Assembly: GCF_001692325.1 (NCBI RefSeq)
Contig: NZ_LXKN01000018.1
Span: forward strand, 62,001 to 126,000
Reading direction: 5' to 3'
From: Rhizobium sp. AC27/96
GTDB taxonomy: Bacteria > Pseudomonadota > Alphaproteobacteria > Rhizobiales > Rhizobiaceae
DNA length: 64,000 bases
Position 1 is the first letter of the stretch. The number at the start of each line of letters is the position of its first letter. A model generated the notes under the pieces. It was not told the origin of the DNA, made no database searches, and saw only the letters and a program-made list of their open reading frames with translations. Of the stretch, positions 34,932-43,147 are shown piece after piece. A program made the translations under genes and the position numbers.

Positions 34932-35971
34932 TCTGGGTGTTTCTCCGAGACGAAAGCCAGACTTAGCAGTTGCAAGGTAGACGGATAATAGAGCGACGGA
35001 GCGAATTGGCGAACCGAAGCGGGTAGTTTTGTTCCGCTCACCACACACGCCACAACATCGTTAACAATCCTATAACCGGGGTCGCCGAGCAGCTCTTTCG
35101 GCTTGCCCGTCGTCAGGTCGATCGTGCCCGGTTCATCGCCTTCGACGGTCATGCCTTGCTGCAGTCGCGTCAGCAGGTTCTTGTCGTTTATGCCGGCGCG
35201 CGCCACGTAAAGCGGGATTCTGATGGCGTTGTAGCCGAACTCCGCCTCGAAGCCCTCGGCAGGCACAGGCTTTGCCCGCAGGCTGACCCAATCGGCAGGC
35301 AGCTTGCGTGGGCCAAACTGCATCGAGCGCAACAGGGCTAGACCATCATCCGTCAGCTTCTGCCATCGATCCGATGGCGCCAGGAGAGCCATGACGGGGA
35401 TTGCCTCGTAAACCCAGTAGGATGGATTGATGATCGGTCCGTCTTTCCGTCCCGGAGCGCGATACCCCTCGACACCGGGAATGAGCAACGTTCGGCCACC
35501 GGTACTGATCACCACATGGGAGAGAAGCGCTTTCGCCATGGTCGCGGCGGACTGCAAGTAGTCCTTCTTATTCCAGGCGGAGCCCGCAAGCGCCAGTGCA
35601 TAGGCGATTAGCAAATCGCCATCCGAAGCATTGTTGGTGTCCGTCACATGCGGCGTGACGGAAGGGTCCCATTTCCAGACGGCCAGACCATCATCGCGCA
35701 ACAGAAGCTCGGTACGCGTGAAATACCAGATCTGTTCGAAATCAGCCGGGCTGTTGGCAAGATAGGCGAGCAGCAGGCCATAGCCTTGTCCCTCGCTATG
35801 GCTGATCCCGCCATTGCCATCGTCGATGATACGGCCATTCAGATCGAGAAACTTTGCCTTGTAGGCGGTCCATGCCTGCGCATCGATGGCGGCACGTTGA
35901 GCCGCGACCGGTTGGGCGACCGCCAGAATGGCGACGCCGCATATTGCAAGGATGGAGCGCCAGCGTCTCAT
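34922..35971 (-). CDS. bcsZ: Cellulose-operon endoglucanase, glycoside hydrolase family 8 (CelC/BcsZ)
   Basis: 349 residues from the ATG at 35971, which overlaps the bcsB stop (ATGA). The signal peptide ends near 'VAAQ'. GH8 motifs are 'ISHSEGQGYGLLLAYLA' with the acid catalyst Glu and 'NNASDGDLLIAYALALAGSAW' with the catalytic Asp. In rhizobia this periplasmic endo-1,4-beta-glucanase trims nascent cellulose and is needed for fibril formation and root attachment. Confidence 0.92.
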   Translation of the reverse strand: MRRWRSILAICGVAILAVAQPVAAQRAAIDAQAWTAYKAKFLDLNGRIIDDGNGGISHSEGQGYGLLLAYLANSPADFEQIWYFTRTELLLRDDGLAVWKWDPSVTPHVTDTNNASDGDLLIAYALALAGSAWNKKDYLQSAATMAKALLSHVVISTGGRTLLIPGVEGYRAPGRKDGPIINPSYWVYEAIPVMALLAPSDRWQKLTDDGLALLRSMQFGPRKLPADWVSLRAKPVPAEGFEAEFGYNAIRIPLYVARAGINDKNLLTRLQQGMTVEGDEPGTIDLTTGKPKELLGDPGYRIVNDVVACVVSGTKLPASVRQFAPSLYYPSTLQLLSLAFVSEKHPECL

Positions 35972-38457
35972 TCGTGCCTGCCGATCCTGGAGAGGATGCT
36001 TGCCGTGGCGATGCCAAGCAGCAGCGAACCGATGACCAGCAGGAATGCGTAAGAAAGGATATTGCTGGAGAGCCAATTGGCGGCGATCAGGCGATAATTG
36101 GTCAGCGACCAGGGTTGTGTCATCACGAAGTCGAAGCGGCTGACCGGCGCAGTGTCGATCTTACCCGTCTTGCCGGAATAGGCGGTGATGCGACCGTCGA
36201 TCTGCGACCAGTTGAACTGCGCCGTCATCGCTTCCGCGCCTGCCCGCAAATCACCGGCGCTTGGCGCCGTAATCATGGTCCAGGTGGCGTCGTTCGTGGG
36301 GTTTGCCTCCTGCGCGATCAGGAACGTGTTTGCATTCGACGGCGTGAACACCTGCTCGGAACCCGGAATGAAGCGCAGCGAGCTCAGCGAGATATCGAAA
36401 TTGCGATGCATCCATTGCTGGAAGCGATCGAGCTGTCCCTGCAACACGCCACCGCTGATGCGCGATCGCCAATCGGCAATGGTGACGGAGGAATCCTGGG
36501 CGGTCCCCTGTCCGGGAGCGGCCGGGCGCCAGGCCACCTGGCTGGTTGCGGCAATGTTCAGCTGCGAGAGCACCGTTGACGGCAATTGCGAGATGGAGCC
36601 GATGAAGATCGCGTTGCGGCTGCCGACTGCGCCCGGGGATGCTGTCGGCTCCACCGCGATCGGATGCCCGGCAACGAGCGCCATCTGGCCGAGGATGGTC
36701 GCCGTCGTTGACAACATCTCGGCGTCGACACGATCGAGGAACAAGGCGGTGGATTCGCCATCGCGGTTATAGGGATAGCCAGTGCCGGCAAGCGCCGCGA
36801 GGTTTGGACGTTGTTCGACCCTTGCAAAATCCGGCATGCGGAACTGGCTGGTGTCGAACAATGCAAAGCGCGGCGTCGTGCTCGATGTGGCCGCTGGCGC
36901 ACAGCTCGAATCCTCGTCCGCCATCACCAGGGTCTCAAGCGTCACCGTGTTCAGGCCCGGCTTGAAATGACGCATCGTGATGCGGATGGGCAGTTGCCGG
37001 AAAATCCCGCCGCCGGTCGCCGTGATCGGCTTCGTCGTGGCGATGCTGCCGTTGACATAGATGTCGATATGGCTGCCCGGCCGAACGTCCTTTGCATAGG
37101 CGGCGTCGAGCAGGATGGTGGCTTCGCCATAGGCATTGGCATAGAAATCGGATGGGATTGCCACGTTGAAGCTCGTGTGGAACCGCCGTCCGGAGAATTC
37201 CGTCGTTCTGACGCCCAATTGTTCGAAGGACAGGCTCGTTCCCGAATAGATGATGGGCGCGTCCGGTGCAGTCCATCGCTGCGTTACCAGCAGGTCGCGA
37301 CGAGTGCTCGGGTCGCGGTCTGTCGGGGCAACCACCATGTCGATGGCAGAGGAGATTGCCTGCCAGGATGGGCCGCTGATGAGCAGAAGCTGCTGTCCGC
37401 TGCGCGGATCGGTCGCAAAGGTTGCCAGCGCTCCATTCTGGGCCGCGGCAGGCACGGCAAACAGGGGCTGCAATTCAGAGGGCGTGCCGACGATAACGGT
37501 CATCTTGCCCGGACCCGACTGCGGCAATGCATCCGTGCCGAACGAGAAGATTTCGTTTGGCATTCCTGCCAGCAGCGACAGACCCTGCGCGAGCCGCAAT
37601 ATGGGTTTGGTCGTATTGGGTTGCGCCAGCGCCGGCACCACCACATTGAACTGGGTCTTGCCCGCTTCGTCGACGCCGATGGCGCGTATCGCGTCTGTTG
37701 TCGAGAGTTTCTCGGCTTCGCGTCCGGCGAAGGTCAGATAGGTCTTTGCCGGGTCGATATCGGACCAGAGTTCGTAGGTCGAGGGGATGGTGCAATCGGT
37801 GCGATGCCGCTGCGTCGCCTCGAAGGTCAGCAGGTTTGCGCCGGGCTGCAACAGGCCGCGTGGTATGTCGAAATTGACGTCGGACGGATTGTCCGAGGAG
37901 CCGATCTGCTGCTGGTGCACCACCCGGTCGTTGAGAAGAATGGTCAGCTGCGACGCTTCAGGGGCGACTACGACTGCATTCTGATAGGAAAAGTTGAGCT
38001 TCGCGGGTGCGGCCGCCTGTTCTGGAGTGAGGTAGATCGACCAGGATTTGCGATCATTCTCGCCCTCGAGACGCAGCTTCGCGTAGGGAACGACATAACG
38101 GCGGAAGGCCGGCGTCGGCGCGGCTGCCTGCTGCACCTTCGGTGCCGACTGCGATGGCACCTGGGCTGCGGCACCGGGTGTCGCCACCGGCGGAGCGGCA
38201 ATCTGCGGCGTAGCAGCCGGCGGCGTCAACACCAGGGGTGGGCTCACCTGCTGAGTGGCGGCCTGAGGCGCTGTTACCGGCGCAGTGGTTGTCTTCGGCG
38301 GCTCTGCCTGTGGCGTTAGCGTCTGCGGAGCGACGATCCGCGGCGTGACGGCTGGTTCGCCTTTTGGACGCTCGCCCGACATGTCAAAGGGTGTCGACTG
38401 CGCCTGGGCGGCCGCAGCGCCGACGAGAACGATGAGAATGGGGAGGATGCGGTTCAT
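35968..38457 (-). CDS. bcsB: Cellulose synthase regulatory/periplasmic subunit BcsB
   Basis: 829 residues from the ATG at 38457, overlapping the bcsA stop. The signal peptide 'ILPILIVLVGAAAAQAQ' is followed by a long Pro/Gln/Thr-rich segment (about 25-100) with repeated APQ/TPQ units. The carbohydrate-binding and flavodoxin-like domains then follow ('YVVPYAKLRLEGENDRKSW'). A C-terminal membrane anchor ('YAFLLVIGSLLLGIATASIL') ends the protein. BcsB caps BcsA in the periplasm and guides the glucan chain. The Pro-rich insert resembles that of the TPR protein in the same operon. Confidence 0.92.
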   Translation of the reverse strand: MNRILPILIVLVGAAAAQAQSTPFDMSGERPKGEPAVTPRIVAPQTLTPQAEPPKTTTAPVTAPQAATQQVSPPLVLTPPAATPQIAAPPVATPGAAAQVPSQSAPKVQQAAAPTPAFRRYVVPYAKLRLEGENDRKSWSIYLTPEQAAAPAKLNFSYQNAVVVAPEASQLTILLNDRVVHQQQIGSSDNPSDVNFDIPRGLLQPGANLLTFEATQRHRTDCTIPSTYELWSDIDPAKTYLTFAGREAEKLSTTDAIRAIGVDEAGKTQFNVVVPALAQPNTTKPILRLAQGLSLLAGMPNEIFSFGTDALPQSGPGKMTVIVGTPSELQPLFAVPAAAQNGALATFATDPRSGQQLLLISGPSWQAISSAIDMVVAPTDRDPSTRRDLLVTQRWTAPDAPIIYSGTSLSFEQLGVRTTEFSGRRFHTSFNVAIPSDFYANAYGEATILLDAAYAKDVRPGSHIDIYVNGSIATTKPITATGGGIFRQLPIRITMRHFKPGLNTVTLETLVMADEDSSCAPAATSSTTPRFALFDTSQFRMPDFARVEQRPNLAALAGTGYPYNRDGESTALFLDRVDAEMLSTTATILGQMALVAGHPIAVEPTASPGAVGSRNAIFIGSISQLPSTVLSQLNIAATSQVAWRPAAPGQGTAQDSSVTIADWRSRISGGVLQGQLDRFQQWMHRNFDISLSSLRFIPGSEQVFTPSNANTFLIAQEANPTNDATWTMITAPSAGDLRAGAEAMTAQFNWSQIDGRITAYSGKTGKIDTAPVSRFDFVMTQPWSLTNYRLIAANWLSSNILSYAFLLVIGSLLLGIATASILSRIGRHE

Positions 38458-40643
38458 CAGCTTTTCGCCTTCGCGTCCTGCCGTTGCGTCGCGCGCTCGG
38501 CTCCAACACCCTTGAAGAGATAAAGCAGACCGCGGCTGGTCTGATAGAGCGACAGGCCCAGGAACCAGATCGTTCCACGGATGATGCCGGGGTTGCGCCG
38601 CCGGGCTTGCTGGAACTTCGTCCATTGATCCGAATTGGCAAAGACGAGGTCGGCGATGAGGCGATGATCGGCGGCACCCTTCGGCACATATTGGCATCCG
38701 ATAGCAGTAATGTCTCCCATCTGCTCGATATTGCGGATGATGACCGACAGCATCACCATCTCGGCACCATTATATGGCTGGAAGCGGATGGTGCCTTCGG
38801 AGCCGACCTTGACCGGTCCGAGATCCTTGTTGAAGACGTTCAGTCTGGCGCCATGAACGGAGACGTCCTCGATCGAGGCGGAGTTCCATCTGTCGCCAGC
38901 ACCGAACTCGCTGCGGCGATCGACGCGAACGCGCCGGGATGAGGCACGCTCACCGCGCTCGGAGACCACACCCAGCGCGCAGCCGGAGAGGATGAGGTTG
39001 AGAATATTCCAGCCGCCGACGACAAGTGTGACGTCCGCCTTATAGGGCTCCGCATATATGCGGTATATTGTTACCGCAAGCGCGATGATCTGCACGGCGA
39101 AGATAACGAAGAACGGACGGCTGATTTCGGAAAGACGGCTGACGGATATCGACTCGTCCTTGGCCGTGACCTTGAAGGTCGGCTTGCGGGGATTGAGCAT
39201 GACCGAGATGACGGCGGGCAGCAGATGCACCGTCTGGACATATTCGTAGAGCTCGGAAATCCATGGCCAGCGGAACGAGCCGTAGAGATAGTTCTGCATC
39301 ATCAGGTTCACGAGCATATAGGCAAGCGTATAGGCAAGGAATTCGCTGCCGGATGCGGTGAAGATCTCAAGATCGAAGAAGAGATAGAAAAGCGGTGCGA
39401 ACAGGAAGATGACGCGCGGGAATGGGAAGAGCCAGAAGAGTGTCGAGGACATGTAGCAGAGGCGCTGCGGCAAGGTCAGGCCGCGCTTCAACAACGGGAA
39501 GCGGAAGCGCAGGATCTGCATCATGCCCTGCGCCCAGCGGCTGCGCTGGCCGATGAAGCTGGCGAAGGTCGCCGGCTGCAGGCCGGCAATCAACGGCTTG
39601 TCGACATAGATGCTGTTCCAGCCAGCGCCGTGAAGGGCCAGCGCCGTTTCGCAATCCTCGGTGATGCTGATGCCGCTGAAGCCGCTTTGCGATTCCAGCG
39701 CCTTGCGGCTGAGGACCGCGGCAGAGCCGCAGAAGAAGGCGGCATTCCACTTGTCGAGACCGCGCTGAATGATGCCGTAGAACATTTCGTTCTCGCTCGG
39801 CATGGTGTCGAAGGTGCGCAGGTTGCGTTCCAGCGGATCCGGATTGATGAAGAAATGCGGTGTCTGGACGAGAAACAGCTTCGGATCGTCTTCGAAATAG
39901 CCGACCGTCTCGCGCAGGAAATCGCGTGCCGGCGCGTGGTCGGCATCGAAAACGGCGATCAGCTCGCCGTCGGAATGTTCCAGCCCGTTATTGAGGTTGC
40001 CGGCCTTGGCGTGTTCGTTGCGCGCGCGGGTCAGATATTCGACATCGAGATCCGCACAGAGCTGCTTCAGCTCATCATGGCGAGCGATTGCCACCTGGGC
40101 TTCCAGAACCTTGGTGGAATTCCGCTTCTGCTCCGTACCGCCATCGTCGAGCAGCCAGACCCTGAGCTTGTCAGCCGGATAATCCATCGCCTTGGCGGAG
40201 GCGAGCGTATTGGCCAGAAGATTGGTGTCTTCATTATAGGACGGCACGAAAACGTCCACCGAGGGCAGGTTCTGCGTCTTGGATGGGCGTGCCGTGCGTG
40301 GAGGCAACGGGGTCGCGACGATGAACAGGCTGAGCATCAGCATCGCGACGTTGTACATTTCGGCGAGATAGAGCAGCAGGCCCGGGATGAAGTTTTCGAG
40401 CTGGTTGACGGGCGGCAGCGTGCTGGTGGTGCGCCAATACACATAGCGCAGCACGATGGCGGTGCCGAAGGCAAGGGCGACCAGCCGCCAGGTGCCCTGG
40501 CGCTTGAGGATCTTGATGATCGCCATCATGGTGACGACGACGGTACTGGCGATCAACTGGGTTTGAAGGTTGACGGGCAGCGTGATCAGCACGACCCCGC
40601 AGAGCGCTATTACGGCCCATATCAAGATGCTGCGTGCTGTCTG
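38457..40643 (-). CDS. bcsA: Cellulose synthase catalytic subunit BcsA
   Basis: 728 residues; the ATG at 40643 has GAAGGA seven bases upstream. GT2 family motifs are 'LLDDGGTEQKRNS' and 'FDADHAP' (UDP-glucose and metal Asp residues), 'ITEDCETALALHGAGW' (catalytic TED) and 'QRSRWAQGMMQ' (QxxRW). About eight membrane helices flank them. A C-terminal PilZ domain is shown by 'RRVRVDRRSE' and 'DVSVHGARL', so activity should depend on cyclic di-GMP. Confidence 0.95.
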   Translation of the reverse strand, partial: QTARSILIWAVIALCGVVLITLPVNLQTQLIASTVVVTMMAIIKILKRQGTWRLVALAFGTAIVLRYVYWRTTSTLPPVNQLENFIPGLLLYLAEMYNVAMLMLSLFIVATPLPPRTARPSKTQNLPSVDVFVPSYNEDTNLLANTLASAKAMDYPADKLRVWLLDDGGTEQKRNSTKVLEAQVAIARHDELKQLCADLDVEYLTRARNEHAKAGNLNNGLEHSDGELIAVFDADHAPARDFLRETVGYFEDDPKLFLVQTPHFFINPDPLERNLRTFDTMPSENEMFYGIIQRGLDKWNAAFFCGSAAVLSRKALESQSGFSGISITEDCETALALHGAGWNSIYVDKPLIAGLQPATFASFIGQRSRWAQGMMQILRFRFPLLKRGLTLPQRLCYMSSTLFWLFPFPRVIFLFAPLFYLFFDLEIFTASGSEFLAYTLAYMLVNLMMQNYLYGSFRWPWISELYEYVQTVHLLPAVISVMLNPRKPTFKVTAKDESISVSRLSEISRPFFVIFAVQIIALAVTIYRIYAEPYKADVTLVVGGWNILNLILSGCALGVVSERGERASSRRVRVDRRSEFGAGDRWNSASIEDVSVHGARLNVFNKDLGPVKVGSEGTIRFQPYNGAEMVMLSVIIRNIEQMGDITAIGCQYVPKGAADHRLIADLVFANSDQWTKFQQARRRNPGIIRGTIWFLGLSLYQTSRGLLYLFKGVGAERATQRQDAKAKS

Positions 40644-40703
40644 CATCGGTGTTCCTTCAAAGGCATTGCCAAGCGCCATCCTGGCGCCCCGAGATTACTC
40701 CGC

Positions 40704-41696
40704 CTAGCGGCGGCATGTCTCAGATATGCCAGCTTGTCCGTTACAGTCCGGTAAAGGCACGAGAATATTACGTCCCGCGATCGCAGGTAATTGCTGTCCG
40801 GTCAGGGAAGATGAGCCATTGGCGGGAGCTGTTTGTGTTTGGTCGCCTTGACCATCGGGAAGCGGCACGCGCGGCCCAATCATCGGCGGCAGAGCCGGCG
40901 CGGGTTGAGGCTGAACGACGGCGGGCCGTCGTGTCAGGGCGGGGCGGACTATGACGGCCGGCACCGGCCGGGGCTGATAGCCGATGGTGATCGGCGCCGT
41001 GCGGTATGGCGCTGCATCCGGATAGACCATTTCGCCGGGCTTGCCGAGGACGGCATCAGCGCCGCGCGGTGCGCCAAAGGGGTTCAATGCCGCACCATCG
41101 AAGCGGCCGGCGATCGTATAGCCATAGACGGTGCTCAGAAGCTGGCGTTCCGTTGCATGCGCATCGCAGAGCCGGACCCTTACCTGAACTGTGCCGAAAT
41201 TGCGCTGCTCCTGCGGCGGCGCGAAGCCCGCTTGAACCTGCTGCCAGGCATAAAGGCAGGTATCTCCAGCCCGACTTTGGCCGGATGCATAGCCAAAGGG
41301 GCCGTAGCTGTTCTGAACGAAGATCGCCGAGCGGGCGAGGCGCACTCCCGGAACGGCCGCGGCCATTTCGCGAGCGATCGTCCGATCGTTGATGGTATTG
41401 AACGGCCTGCTGCCGAGCGCCGGATTTGATCCGGTTATCCCGAGAAACTGTACCTTGAGGAAATTCTGGCCGGGAACCGAAGAGGATGTCGCGAGCGATA
41501 TCGTCTGATCGACGTCCTTGCCATGTCGGTTCTCGACGACATTGACGATCGCCGGACCACCGGGGGGCGGAAAAGCCAGGGCCTTGTCGCTCGTAACCGT
41601 CTCCACCCCGATGGATTGCCGAACATGCCCTGTCGTCGAGCAGCCGGCGGTCAGGCCGGCCAACGTCATCAGGGTTATCGTCTTCAAAAGGTGCAT
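40704..41696 (-). CDS. bcsN: Cellulose biosynthesis lipoprotein BcsN
   Basis: 330 residues from the ATG at 41696. A short signal with lipobox 'LTAGC' marks it as a lipoprotein. 'SIGVETVTSDKALAFPPPGGPAIVNVVENRHGKDVDQTI' fits the BcsN family, which is found upstream of bcsA in rhizobia. The C terminus is proline-rich. Its function is not established; it may form part of the outer-membrane export path. The 251 bases between it and the divergently oriented region of the esterase gene (41697-41947) must hold the cellulose operon promoter and contain no other gene I can support. Confidence 0.8.
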   Translation of the reverse strand: MHLLKTITLMTLAGLTAGCSTTGHVRQSIGVETVTSDKALAFPPPGGPAIVNVVENRHGKDVDQTISLATSSSVPGQNFLKVQFLGITGSNPALGSRPFNTINDRTIAREMAAAVPGVRLARSAIFVQNSYGPFGYASGQSRAGDTCLYAWQQVQAGFAPPQEQRNFGTVQVRVRLCDAHATERQLLSTVYGYTIAGRFDGAALNPFGAPRGADAVLGKPGEMVYPDAAPYRTAPITIGYQPRPVPAVIVRPALTRRPAVVQPQPAPALPPMIGPRVPLPDGQGDQTQTAPANGSSSLTGQQLPAIAGRNILVPLPDCNGQAGISETCRR

Positions 41697-41947
41697 GTTT
41701 CTGGATCGCGACAAAGTTGTTCTGCGTTATATCGTCCGCTGAATTACGCGGCAGGGTTGGGAATCAAACCCTTGTATTTGATAAGACGAATAAGCAGGAT
41801 TATGGTTAACCGAGTGTTAACGCCGGGGTCGCATGTCCCATGCAGGACTATTGGGTATTGCGGGTTTGGATTACCATGAGCAATTGCTTGAACCGCAATA
41901 CCGAAGGGCGGCTATTGCCGCCCTTCAATGTCTTTGGCAATCAAATG

Positions 41948-42850
41948 CTATTTCGCTCTGCGGAACGCGATCTGCACGGCTCTGTTAAGGGCAACTGGCA
42001 GGAGCGACATGTGGTTCTCGCCGGCATATTCTTCGAATGTGACCATTCCCGTGAACAAGGCGAGTGCTGCCCATCTCTGCGCCATCTCCTGCGCCAGTTC
42101 GATGGTGCGCGTTTCCTTGGCGCCCTGCTGCCTTTTTTGCTCGTCAGCCGTGCCCTTGTGGAATGGCGCGAGCTTCTCCCCTTCATACTCCCCGGCGGAA
42201 AGGTGAAATTCTATGTCGAGAGGGGCGTCGAGGCTGGCTAGAAATTCCTTTTCCTGTGCGAGAATGTTGCCGTTTTCCCAATAGATCGACGGACTTGCGG
42301 AGATCCATCGGTTGAAGGCGGTGGGTTTCGCAAACAGCGCATAGAGCGTGAAAAGACCACCGAATGAGTGACCGAAAAGCGTCTGGCGCGATCGGTCGAT
42401 CGGCAGTTGCTGTTCTATCCAGGGCTTGAGCTCGTCTTCGATCAGTTTCAGAAAACCAGCGCCGCCGCCGGTCCGAACATCGGGTGTATCGGGATAGAAC
42501 GGCGGATAGACCTGCCCGGGAGGCGGGCTCAGGTCCCACGAGCGCCGAAGCGGATCGTAAGGCCCGTCCGTTGGGTAACCGATGGCGACGATGACGCCTT
42601 CCTGAACATTGGTTCCATTCGGATAGGAGGATTGGACCTTGAGGGCGTCGACCGCCGTGGCAAAACAGGCATTCCCGTCGGTCAGATAAAGGATAGGCCA
42701 CCCCTCCGGCGGCGGCTGTTTGTCGGGGCGGTAGATAAGTATCCTGTGCGGCTGATCGGCGTTGTCGAATTTCAGGTCGACATAGGTCGCGCCTGCAAGG
42801 GTAACCGGCACCGGCGGCGTCGCCGTGCTGTTTGATGGCAATTGGGACAT
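41948..42850 (-). CDS. Siderophore esterase-like alpha/beta hydrolase (IroE/BesA/Fes family)
   Basis: 300 residues. The nucleophile motif is 'FGHSFGGLFTLYAL' and the likely catalytic His is in 'YAGENHMSLLP'; 'ISASPSIYWENG' is a family hallmark of the putative esterase (PF00756-like) group that cleaves ferric siderophore esters. No signal peptide is visible, so action in the cytoplasm after uptake is likely. It is divergent from the TonB receptor. The presence of an esterase implies that the siderophore contains ester bonds. Confidence 0.8.
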   Translation of the reverse strand: MSQLPSNSTATPPVPVTLAGATYVDLKFDNADQPHRILIYRPDKQPPPEGWPILYLTDGNACFATAVDALKVQSSYPNGTNVQEGVIVAIGYPTDGPYDPLRRSWDLSPPPGQVYPPFYPDTPDVRTGGGAGFLKLIEDELKPWIEQQLPIDRSRQTLFGHSFGGLFTLYALFAKPTAFNRWISASPSIYWENGNILAQEKEFLASLDAPLDIEFHLSAGEYEGEKLAPFHKGTADEQKRQQGAKETRTIELAQEMAQRWAALALFTGMVTFEEYAGENHMSLLPVALNRAVQIAFRRAK

Positions 42851-42910
42851 GATTTCCCCGAGTGATGAAAACGCGGTTGATCGGCAGATCGGCGACCGCT
42901 TCTTAAAAGA

Positions 42911-42925
42911 TGACAGGATTCGTCA
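42911..42925 (-). promoter_or_regulatory. Weak IRO-box-like site upstream of esterase gene
   Basis: TGACAGGATTCGTCA fits the minimal TGA-N9-TCA form and lies 61-75 bases before the esterase start. Its core lacks the AT-rich ATNAT centre of the two stronger boxes, and the minimal pattern occurs by chance about once in 4 kb, so support is limited. Confidence 0.3.
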
Positions 42926-43057
42926 TATTATGTGGTTCAGGATCTGGCAAGCTATTCAAGTGTCTCACAGATATAATCAATGATTGCATTATTTCGCCGA
43001 TACACGCGACTTGCGCCGGCGAAAATATCACGATCGGTCCGAATCCTATGAAAAAGA

Positions 43058-43072
43058 TGACTATTATAATCA
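43058..43072 (+). promoter_or_regulatory. IRO box (RirA-type iron-responsive operator) before TonB receptor
   Basis: TGACTATTATAATCA matches TGA-N9-TCA with an AT-rich centre and lies 76-90 bases upstream of the receptor start. Read on the opposite strand, the box before the sigma factor gene (51128-51142) is TGACTATGATTATCA, the same except for two central bases. This class of site mediates iron repression by RirA in rhizobia. Confidence 0.7.
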
Positions 43073-43147
43073 TGTATTCTTGACGGGAGCCGCAACTGCA
43101 AACTAGTTTGCGCCATCTTTTTCAGAAACGGGTGGGCACAAGAGACC

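Noticed and set aside
39225-40754. 509-codon open frame opposite bcsA
   Set aside because: bcsA carries all GT2 and PilZ motifs; the opposite frame is a codon-bias shadow.
42911-42925. Strong IRO box controlling the esterase gene
   Set aside because: It fits only the minimal TGA-N9-TCA pattern, without the AT-rich centre; retained as a low-confidence site, not as firm evidence.
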